A DNA stretch of 64,000 nt from Paragorgia papillata (taxonomy: Eukaryota > Cnidaria > Anthozoa > Scleralcyonacea > Coralliidae), in the NCBI GenBank assembly GCA_035771165.1, contig JAWNZC010000406.1:4835001-4899000 (forward strand), in the 5' to 3' direction. Made by a program: the position numbers and the translations under genes. Shown here piece by piece: positions 44,489 through 55,300 of this stretch; the first letter of the stretch is position 1; every line of letters begins with the position of its first letter. The notes beneath the pieces are model-generated. The model was not told where the DNA came from. It saw nothing but the letters and a program-made list of their open reading frames with translations, and ran no database searches.

Positions 44489-44742
44489 TGTAATAAAGTC
44501 GAAATATAACCGTTTCATCTTTGTCTTGTCTTAATCCATATCTTGGGTTTTCAAGATGTTCGTCTTCGGATAGTCTAACCCGAGGTCTAACTAAGTTTCT
44601 CTCGAGTTATAGAAACATGCATTTTAATCAATCGCCATGCAAACAGGATTTTGCATTTAATATATTTTATATAATAAGTTATAAATATATTAATGCTTTG
44701 AAAGAAACACCACGTTTAATATTTATTAGCTATCGCGTTATA

Positions 44743-45023
44743 CAGTGTGTATAAAAAAAACGGAACCCTTAGAAAATGAATTAGTATTCTGTTCAAACAA
44801 CCTATTGTAGTAGTTTGAAAGCCCTGAACACCTCTGAGCCACGGATGCGTAAAAACACGGTCTTATACACCCGGGGAAATCGGAAATTAAGATAACTTGA
44901 AGTGCATGCATGGTGAAAGTATTTAATAGTCACTTATGAGGGCTTGCAAACTACTACAATAGGTTGTTTTAAAAGAATAGTAATTTAGTTTCTAAGGGTT
45001 CCGGTTTTTTTTTATACACACTG
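44743..45023. mobile_element. Tc1/mariner-like MITE, TA duplication
   Basis: TA|CAGTGTGTATAAAAAAA...CACACTG|TA. TIRs of about 77 bp also include CGGAACCCTTAGAAA and AACCTATTGTAGTAGTTTG. TA target duplications with CAGTG tips fit the Tc1/mariner superfamily. No transposase. Confidence 0.88.
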
Positions 45024-45066
45024 TAGAGCATCACAGCAATATATTGCTCTGATGAAGGCCATCCTA

Positions 45067-48000
45067 GGAGAACAATATAAATATAGGACAACACAACCAT
45101 AGAACTATAAGAACCAATAGAACCATAAGAACCATAAGAACCATAAGAACCATAAGAACCATAGAACTATAAGAACCATAAGAACCATAAGAACCATAAG
45201 AACCATAAGAACCATAATCTGAACAATTAGGACCATAAGAACCATAAGAACCAATAGAACCATAAGAACCAATAGAACCATAAGAACCATAAGAACCAAT
45301 AGAACCATAAGAACCATAAGAACCATAATCTGAACCATAAGAACCATAAGAACCATAAGAACCATAAGAACCATAAGAACCAATAGAACCAATAGAACCA
45401 TAAGAACCAATAGAACCATAAGAACAAATAGAACCATAAGAACCATAAGAACCATAAGAACCATAAGAACCAATAGGGAACCATAAGAACCAATAGAACC
45501 ATTAGAACCATCCGAACCATAAGAACCAATAGAACCATAAGAACCAATAGAACCATAAGAACCATTAGAACCAATAGAACCATAAGAACCATAAGAACCA
45601 TAAGAACCATAAGAACCATAAGAACCAATAGAACCATTAGAACCAATAGAACCATAATCTGAACAATTAGAACCATAAGAACCATAAGAACCATTAGAAC
45701 CAATAGAACCATAAGAACCATAAGAACCATAAGAACCATAAGAACCATAAGAACCATAAGAACCATTAGAACCATTAGAACCATTAGAACCATCGGAACC
45801 ATAAGAACCATAAGAACCATAAGAACCATTAGAACCATAAGAATCATAAGAATCATAAGCACCAATAGAACCAATAGAACCATAAGCACCAATAGAACCA
45901 ATAGAACCATAAGAACCAATAGAACCATAAGAACCATAAGAACCAATAGAACCATAAGAACCATAAGAACTATAAGAACCATAAGAACCAATAGAACCAT
46001 AAGAACCAATAGAACCATAAGAACCAATAGAACCATAAGCACCAATAGAACCATAAGCGCCAATAGAACCATAAGAACCACTAGAACCATAAGCACCAAT
46101 AGAACCATAAGAACCAATAGAACCATAAGAACCATAACCATAAGAACCAATAGAACCATAAGCACCAATAGAACCATAAGAACCATAAGAACCAATAGAA
46201 CCACAAGAACCATAAGAACCAATAGAACCATAAGAATTATAAGAACCATAAGAACTATAAGAACCAATAGAACCATAAGAATTATAAGAACCATAAGAAC
46301 CAATAGAACCATAAGAACCATAAGAACCATAAGAACCATAAGAACCAATAGAACCATAAGCACCAATAGAACCATAAGAACCAATAGAACCATAAGAACC
46401 AATATAGAACCAATATAGAACCAATATAAAACCAATATAAAACCAATATAGAACCAATATAGAACCAATATAGAACCAAATAATATAGAACCAATATAGA
46501 ACCAATATAGAACCAATATAGAACCATAAGAACAAATAGAACCATAAGAACCAACAGAACCGTAAGAACCGTAAGAACCATAAGAAACAATAGAACCATA
46601 AGAAACAATAGAACCATAAGAAACAATAGAACCATAAGAAACAATAGAACCATAAGAACCATAAGAATCAATAGAATCAATAGAACTAATAGAACCATAA
46701 GAATCATAAGAACCAATAGAACCATAAGAACTATAAGAACCAACAGAACCATAAGAACCAATATAGAACCAATATAGAACCAATATAGAACCAAATAATA
46801 TAGAACCAATATAGAACCAACAGAACCATAAAAACCATAAGAACCATAAGAACCATAAGAACCATAAGAACCATAAGAACCGTAAGAACCGTAAGAACCG
46901 TAAGAACCATAAGAACCATAAGAAACAATAGAACCATAACAACCAATAGAACCATAAGAACCAATAGAACCATAAGAACCATAAGAACCAATACAACCAT
47001 AAGAACCATAAGAACCAATAGAACCAATAGAACCATAAGAACCATAAGAACCATAAGAACCATAAGAACCAATAGAACCATAAGAACCAATAGAACCACA
47101 AGAACCAATAGAACCATAAGAACCATAAGAACCATAAGAACCAATAGAACCATAAGAACCAATAGAACCATAAGCACCAATAGAACCATAAGAACCATAA
47201 GAACCAATAGAACCATAAGAACCATAAGAATAATAAGAACCATAAGAACCAATAGAACCATAAGAACCAATAGAACCATAAGAACCATAAGAACCAATAG
47301 AACCATAAGAACCAATAGAACCATAAGAACCATAAGAACCATAAGAACCATAAGAACCATAAGAACCATAAGAACCAATAGAAGCAATAGAAGCATACGA
47401 ACCAATAGAACCATAAGAACCATAAGAACCATAAGAACCAATAGAAGCATACGAACCAATAGAACCATAAGAACCAGTGATGGATCCAGCTTGATCTGGT
47501 AGGGTAGTGCTGCAGGGGCAGATCTAGAATTTTTTTTAACCTTAGTGAAACCATTCCTAGGGGGGTCCAGGGGCATGCCTCCCCGGAAAATGTTTGAAAT
47601 TTGGACCTCTGAAATGGCATTTCCTGCATTCTGACGGTACTTTGAAGAAAGATTTAAAAGCTTTAAATCGTGTTTTCAATAGCGCATGTTATCAAACCTG
47701 GAAGGTGTCAAATAAATTTAGGGATAAAGTGGACGTTTTATTATGAATTTTATTAGGGATATCACAAGGAAGCTAGACATTAGAAATGTGATTGACATTT
47801 TCAATTAAATCCACGTCGCATCCCACTGCAGCAAGGCACTAATTGAGTAATTGGCACCCTCCCTGCACCCCCTTGACCAAGGGCCAGGGGGGTGTGCACC
47901 CCCACACCCCCCTGTAAATCCATCACTGAATAGAACAATAAGAACCAATAGAACCATAAGAACCAATAGAACCATAAGAACCAATAGAACCATAAGAACC

Positions 48001-48240
48001 ATAAGAACCAATAGAACCATAAGAACCATAAGAACCAATAGAACCATAAGAACCAATAGAATCATAAGAACCAATAGAACCATAAGAACCAATAGAACCA
48101 TAAGAACAATAGAACTGTAGAACCGTAGAAGTGGTATAGTAGAACTATGGAACGAGAGACATTGAACTTGTAGGACTGGTGCCTAATTATGTTAATATAT
48201 TTGGTGACTGTGTGTCATGGAATTATAACCCACAACGTCG
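45067..48240 (-). mobile_element. Minisatellite-bearing element, copy 2 (3-kb array)
   Basis: On the minus strand the order equals copy 1: flank GGTTATAATTCCATGACACA with CAGTCACCAAATATA (48200-48240), then ~3 kb of GGTTCTTAT/GGTTCTATT units, then GTTGTCCTATATTTATATTG and TTCTCCTAGG (45067-45096). Some stretches use an 11-12-bp variant (GGTTCTATATT) at 46404-46520 and 46756-46816. A hAT-like MITE at 47475-47928 splits the array. Giant frames (GSYGSIGSYG, MVLLVLMVL, FLWFYWFLW) are products of the 9-bp repeat, not genes. Confidence 0.9.
47475..47928. mobile_element. hAT-like MITE inside the 9-bp array
   Basis: Ends CAGTGATGGATCCAGC and complement of AAATCCATCACTG. Flanking octamers ATAAGAAC and AATAGAAC agree at 6 of 8. 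A near-identical relative lies at 49564-49946. A nested CAGGGGCAGATCTAGAA tip starts near 47512. Confidence 0.85.
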
Positions 48241-48480
48241 AATCAATTTAATTGTCATCTTGAGTATGTATAACATTTTGGCTAAACTTCAGAATTCTAG
48301 TAGAATTTTCTCTCAAAATAAGTCCTTGGTGTTCATATTGTCTAACACAGTCCCCCCAACATTTAATTTGTTCCTGTGTCACTGAAGATATCGTAGCAAT
48401 TTAGCAAAATGTACTATATCACAAAGACAGATAAACATCTAACAAGGAGTATACTAGACGCTACAACGTTTTTTCAAACT

Positions 48481-49200
48481 TCAGATCTGGCTGGCGTATT
48501 CTTGATCCATTTTTTCATTTTTTGCATGTTTCTTCAACATTTCCATCACTTCATTTTCATATTTCTCTGGTGTTTCTCTTACACCAGTCATCCAGTAATA
48601 AATATCCCAGTCATTCGTAGGTTCATTAATAAGTGTTACTATCGTACTGTTCTAGTAAATCATCACTTAAATTGGTCAAGAATTTAGCAGCAAATTAATT
48701 TAGCACCATATGGTAATTAACAAGCATGCGGTTTGTATGCCAATCAGAGTCCTGGTGATCACACACAAGTCCAACATGGTGTTGCCCCTGCATGGATACG
48801 ATTACGAACGAAAGTCAATACTGTAGTATACTTTGTATAGTTGTAAAATATAAATGGTTGGAGACTAACCTTCCATCGACAGGTCATCAAATTGCACGTT
48901 CAAAGAATCTTCAATATTTAATACCTCCTCCACTTCAAGTCGTCAACACTCTCCACTTTCCCCAGCCCCCACTGATTCACTGGATAAGTATAATTTTCCG
49001 ACAATAGTAAATTACTGTTTGAAGAGTCTTGACTACAACCTGAGAACATACACCTTCGGTGAAAATTTTGTGCCGGCCGTTCAATCTACCTATTTCGACC
49101 AATTCATCACTTTTTTTGACAGGCTTCTTGTGACCTTGGCCTGGTGGCCTGGGTAATTTGCCACTTTTCTGCCCACGATCTTCGTGCGCAGAGGTTAGTA
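48481..49200 (-). CDS. Minus-strand gene, last three exons, unrecognised
   Basis: Exon C 48481-48638 ends at TGA and encodes [20 protein letters not shown] followed by an acidic/lysine helix-like tail ([18 protein letters not shown]). Exon B 48870-48932 encodes [20 protein letters not shown]. Exon A, from about 49200 down to 49054, encodes [20 protein letters not shown] and [13 protein letters not shown]. Donors GAAG|GTGTAT and GAAG|GTTAGT and both acceptors are phase 1, and the join gives one open frame. The start codon was not found, so the 5' end is incomplete. A competing plus-strand frame across 48886-49159 lacks such splice logic. Probably divergent from TOE1, with under 200 bp between them. 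Confidence 0.55.
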
Positions 49201-49330
49201 TCGTTTGACTACTTCATGTTAGACATACGTTGCCCCCGTATCCTCGAGCAGTGCGAGCACAACTGACAGTCGTTCGAAGACTGTAAATGATTTTACTATT
49301 ATCTTGGGACTTTAGATCATTAAAGAAATC
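49201..49330. promoter_or_regulatory. Putative shared promoter of TOE1 and the divergent gene
   Basis: The short gap between the two oppositely oriented genes, moderately GC-rich with several CpGs (GTTGCCCCCGTATCCTCGAG) and no TATA box. Assignment is positional only. Confidence 0.35.
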
Positions 49331-52300
49331 ATGACTGTCTCAGTAAAGACTATCCCGGTTGTTGATATCCATGCAGACAACTTAATTGAATACTGGCCGG
49401 CCTTAACCTTGGCTATTCACTCTGCAACATTTATTGCTTTGGATTTGGTAAGAACCGATATAATTATTAAAGAACCTACAGTCATCAATGAAAGATTATA
49501 ATAGTGTGTAGACTTGCCCCCCCCCCCCCCCCAACCTGTAATGCTAGTGTAAAAGATTTGAACCAGTGATGGATCCAGCTTGATCTGGTAGGGGGGGGGG
49601 GGGTGCTGCAGGGGCGGATCTAGAATTTTTTTAATTTGGACCTCTGAAATGGCATTCCCTGCATTCTGACGATACTTTGAAGAAAGATTTAAAAGTTTTA
49701 AATCGTGTTTTCAATAGCACATTTTATCATAAAGTGGACGTTTTATTATGGATTTTATTAGGGATATCACAAGGAAGCTAGACATCAGAAATGTGATTGA
49801 CATTTTCAATGAAATCCACATCGCATCCCACTGCAGCAAGGCATTAATTGAGTAATTGGCACCCCCTCCTGCACCCCCTGGCCCTTCACCCCCTTGGCCA
49901 AGGGCCAGGGGGGTGTGCATCACCCCCCCCTGTAAATCCATCATTGATATAAACACAATACTGGGGAGACATGTACACATACATTCTAAAGGATTTTGGG
50001 GAAGGAAAATTTTGAGAACCCAGTTATCACATCTGGCTTTGGCTACAAATCCACATATAATCAGGCAATCACTTATCTTATTTTAATAATACAAAACGTC
50101 TAACATTTAATTAAGGAAATGAGTGGAATTGGGAACAGAAAGGATACAATGACACGGTAAGTGTAAACTAAGCCAGTGCCATGCAATCAGATCAATAAGC
50201 AGGTTTTAAAATAAGTCTGTAGATTCAATTTTTTAAAAGACTACCGTAATAAACCACAAGTTTCCTTGGGTGAAAACTTGGATCTATATACATGTATACA
50301 GAATTTTTTTTAAATATACCTACTTAAACTTAAAGAAATGTTTTAATGCAAAAAGCCTTGGGGTCACAAAACTCATTTTTGAAATACATGTAATGTATCA
50401 TACTGTACATTGGATTAAGGTAAATTTCCTATCGTTTTCAAATGTTAGATCTCCCAAACGTAAAAAGTGCAATAGGGCAATCCATGTTCAAGTATGCAGC
50501 TGCAAAGGATTGGAACTCTTTGCCAGTGTGGGATTAACCATATAATTATATGGCAAAAGCAGCATATGCTGTGGGCCCACACTTTCAGGGCCGGGGGCCC
50601 CTGCGCTTTCTGATTCCACAATTGTTTTGTTTTGCACTTCCTTTCTAGAAAGTGCTGGGCCCCAGAAAGCACAGTGCCCCAAAAAGTGTGGGGCCCCCAA
50701 GAAGTGCGGGGCCCCCAAGAAGTGCGGGGCCTGCCAAAAGTGCAGGGCCCCAAAAAATGTGAAGTGTGGGGGCCCAAAAAGTGCAGGGCCCCCAAAAATG
50801 CAAAGTGCGGGGGGCCCAAAATTGTGGGTCCAAAAAAAAGATGCAGGGCCAAAAAAAAAATGCAGGCCCCAAAAAAACACAGGGCCTCCAAAAAGGCAAC
50901 TTTTAATTGTTTGGGGGACAAAAGGAAGAATTTTTAATCTTTTGTATCTTTGATTTTTTTTGAGTAAGGTGCTCACAACACCAACAGGACTTGGGGGGGT
51001 GGGGGGTTATCAAGGGGCCCCATGTTGAAAATATGCTGTGGGCCCCATGCAACCCTAATCCAGCCCTGTTCTTTGCCTTTGGAATTCACAGAACTTACAT
51101 TTGTCTCTAGTTACTGTTCTCCTGTTAATACCAGCATTTATGCTTAACAGTTTAAATAAAGATTTAATTTATTATTATTATTATTATTAAATGTCACTGC
51201 AATTGTAGCAACAGATGAAACAATTTATATGAAACATTGAAAGTATTTGATATGCCCTGAAAATTATTGATTATTCTATTCACAACTTTAAAAGTTTCAT
51301 TCTTTTCCAAAACACCCATTCATGAGCACTTTTTTCAAGTTGAAACATGCATTTTTACCACTTTTTAAAAAGAAACTGTAGAGTCAGTACCTTAAGATGA
51401 AAACTATTTTATGAAATTCAACATTGATAAATTATATACAATATGTATTTTTTTATTTTTAGGAATACAGAAGACAGATACAAAGCTTATTGTGAGATAG
51501 CTAAAACACGGTCTGTGTTGGCTTTAGGTATTTCAATTTTCCAAAGAAAAAATGAAAGGTATTTGAAGGTGGACAATGAGGGGGATTCAACGTCTGTAGA
51601 TTTTGTAAAAGACAATGAGAACATTAGTTTTGTGGTACAGACTTTTAATGTCATGGTCATGAAAAAGGATAGCTTCATTGTTGAACCAAGCTCACTAAGG
51701 TTTCTGGTGGAACATGGCTTTGATTTTAACAAGCACTATGCCAAAGGAATTCCTTATCACAAAAATGACATAAAGGTACTACTGTAGCTGTAAGGTTTGG
51801 ATTTCTCAACATCGAAAATAGTTATAATACTGTATATAATTATTGTAATAGGTACTCTCCTGTCAACCAAGCCAACTTCAATCCCAACTCCAATTCCAAC
51901 TTCAATTCCAACTACATTTTCAATTCCAACTCCAATTTCAATCCCAACTCCATTTCCAACTCCCATTCCAACAATCTAATTCCAACTCAATTTTCAATTC
52001 CAACTCGAACTCCAATTTCAACAATCCAATTTCAGCAATCCAATTTCAGCAATCCAATTTCAACAATCCTATTTCAATTCCAACTTCAATTCCAGCAGTC
52101 CAATTCCAACTCCAATTTCAATTTCAATCCAACAGTCCAACTCCAATTTCAATTCCAACTCCAATTCCAGCAATCCAATTCCAACTCCCATTTCAATTCC
52201 AACAATGCAACTCCAATTTCAATTCCAACTCCAATTTCAACTCCAATTTCAATTCCAACTCCAATTCCAACTCCAATTTCAATTCCAACAATGCAACTCC

Positions 52301-55300
52301 AATTTCAATTCCAACTCCTATTCCAACTCCAATTTCAATTCCAACAATGCAACTCCAATTTCAATTCCAACTCCAATTCCAATTTCAATTCCAACTCCAA
52401 TTTCAATTCCAACTCCAACTCCAATTTCAATTCCAACTCCTATTCCAATTTCAATTCCAACTCCAATTTCAATTCCAACTCCAATTTCAATTCTAACTCC
52501 CATTCCAACAATCCAATTCCAACTCCAATTTCAATTCCAACCCCAATTTCAACTTCAATTCCAACTCCAATTTCAACTCCAATTCCAACAATCCAATTAC
52601 AACTCAATTTTCAATTTCGACTCCAATTCCAACTGCAATTCCAACAATCCAATTCCAACAATCCAATTACAACTCCAATTCCAGCAATCCAATTTCAATT
52701 CCAACTCCAATTTCAATTCCAACTCCAATTTCAATTCTAACTCCCATTCCAACAATCCAATTCCAACTCCAATTTCAATTCCAACCCCAATTTCAACTTC
52801 AATTCCAACTCCAATTTCAACTCCAATTCCAACAATCCAATTACAACTCAATTTTCAATTTCGACTCCAATTCCAACTGCAATTCCAACAATCCAATTCC
52901 AACTTCAATCCAATTTCAATTCCAACTCCAATTCCAACAATCCGATTTCAACTCTATTTTCAATTCTAATTCCAACTTCATTTCCAATTTCAATTCCAAT
53001 TTCAATCCCAATTCTAATTCAATGAAAATTGTAAGGTTGGTTATTGGAATAATTTCATTAATTACATGTATTAACTAATTAAAATACCGATTAATGGTTA
53101 TTAACCCTTTAGTTCCCATCGGTTCCATTTGGCACTTTTTATTTTTTACTCTAACGCAGTCAGGACGATTTTACTCATCAAGGGAAGACATCCTGACATG
53201 GTGGGCGTATAAAGTATTAATATACATGCGTTTTCATTGCAGGGAAACAAAGAGCATCCTCTTTACACCATCTCGAATTTGTTCTTTGAAATCCTAAGAG
53301 CTTCAAAACCCGTTGTTCTTCACAATGGTATTTTGGACTTGGTGTTTTTGTATGAAAACTTCTACGCAGACTTACCATCGTCGTCGTTAGCTTTTCTTGC
53401 CGACCTCTCAGAGATGTTTCCCGCTGGAGTATTCGACACCAAGTTTATAGCCGAATATCACACTGATAATTCAGCAACCTTTTTGAATTATATTTTTAAG
53501 AAGAAGTAAGAGAGAAGTTCTGATTTTGCTCTTAATAGTACAATAAAAGTTCGTGTATAAGAACCACAATTTTCTCAAGTCAGCCTGAAAAGGCTCATAT
53601 ATTTGGTATCCACTGCGAGATCGGGCGGTTCTTATTAGGTTGCGTTACGGCGTTCCGTTTGCGGCGGGAGGCGAGAGGAACGCCTGCCATAAAAGCGTTG
53701 ATAAAATAAGGTGTCCTCTACGCACGCTTTGATTGGCTGGGCCCCGTGCATATATGAGTATGAAGATCACGAATGACGTAAAATGGCGTGGAACGGCGTC
53801 ACCTGGCGGAAAAAGCTAGCGAACTTTCAAAACTATCCCACTTTTAGTTTGTTTTTTCTTCTTCATATTTTATAAAACAAATAAACATACCGCTCCTGTG
53901 CATATGTACTCTTGTAAAGGTACATTTGCATGACGTGATTTGAACTCTACTCAACTTCTTTCGTGTTCAAATGACGTCAAACGTGCGTTTATAAGAGTAC
54001 ATATGCACGGAGCTTTATGTTTTATTTGTTAAATAAACCTCATTAGTATGATTGACGTCATGTCATTACTTAACAGGTCGTGAACAAAGAGATGCTCAAA
54101 GTCGTGCTTTATTTTCAAGATTTTCTCGGGAATCATTTTGACAAATCAGTGAAGACATTAGGGCCATTCAAATTAACGATGTATTTTCCACTGTTCGACT
54201 TATAAACGTCCAAAGGCCGCGCATCACGCAGAGCTCCGATATCCATGCATATCTAAAGTTCGCTTTTAGCGAATGTCGTTTTCACATCATTGCACTACAG
54301 CACTTTCAAAAGCATGAAAAGCTTTTGACATCACTAACTTCAAAGTTATTTAGGCGAGGTGCCAAAGTATTGAAACAAGATGGCGGACAATACGATTGTG
54401 TTTAGGCGGGATTTGTAATGTTGTTATAAAAAAATTGTTCTAGGTACTTCGATTAACTTAGCATTTTTATTAAATCAGAACGTCATAAATTAAAAAAATT
54501 GATTTTTGTTGCCATTACGCTTTAACTCTCTGCCTACCGTATCGTTCGTTTCCGACTTTAGTATTTTACACTGTCTAACACCAGACGATTTTACTCGCTG
54601 TCTAACGCCAGACGATTTTACTTGTCAATTAGTGGAGAGCCCTCGGTAGTGAAAGAGTTAAACAAATGTTTAATATCTCGAGAACGAAGTGCGATATGGA
54701 AAAGTTGTAAAGGCAAATTTTTGTTTTTAAAACTACTTTCAAATAAAGAAATTTTAAAGAATTTCCGTTGCACAAACACGTTTTAAAAATTCCTGTTCTC
54801 TTGCAGTTGGAGGTTGAATCTTAAAAATGAGGCAGATTCGAAGTGTTGTGTAACCATTGAATGCTTCCAGTATCCATCTACTGCTGATGTCTGTTACAGT
54901 GATCTAATAAACAAGACTTCTCCGTCAGATGGATCGGCCATCCCATGTGAACAGTTTGCTGTAAGTTGTGGGTTTGCTTCTCAACGATATATATTTTGGT
55001 GAAGGAAAATCTTTAATGTAAGAATATATATACATTTTAAAGACCAAACCGGGGCCTGCAGTTGCGAAAATGCAATATCAAGGTCTTCCGGCTAGGAATT
55101 ACATGAACCCGCGACCCTGTGAATCTAGTGCGGTGCTCTGACCACTAAGCTCGTTGACATGGAATTCTGTGGCATATACACGCGTAAAAATCTCGCAAGT
55201 TGTTACAGCATTGTTGCCTGAACAATGCTGTAACAACTTGTTGACATATGTGAACAACATTGATGAATTAACAACATTGTTCATCATTGTTTCAACAAGT

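Noticed and set aside
45105..47629. 476- and 800-codon minus-strand frames (GSYGSIG, MVLLVLM, FLWFYW repeats)
   Set aside because: Products of the 9-bp minisatellite; all three frames are open because the unit is a multiple of 3 without stops. Not silk-like or spidroin-type proteins.
48886..49159. Plus-strand open frame of about 90 codons just upstream of TOE1
   Set aside because: It overlaps the better-supported minus-strand exons, which have matched splice phases; kept only as the competing reading.
50445..50976. Minus-strand frames rich in FLGPHTS and FWGP repeats
   Set aside because: Translations of the GGGCCCC minisatellite inside a MITE.
52205..52969. Gln/Asn/Phe-rich 254-codon frame
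   Set aside because: Hexamer-based minisatellite inside TOE1 intron 3.
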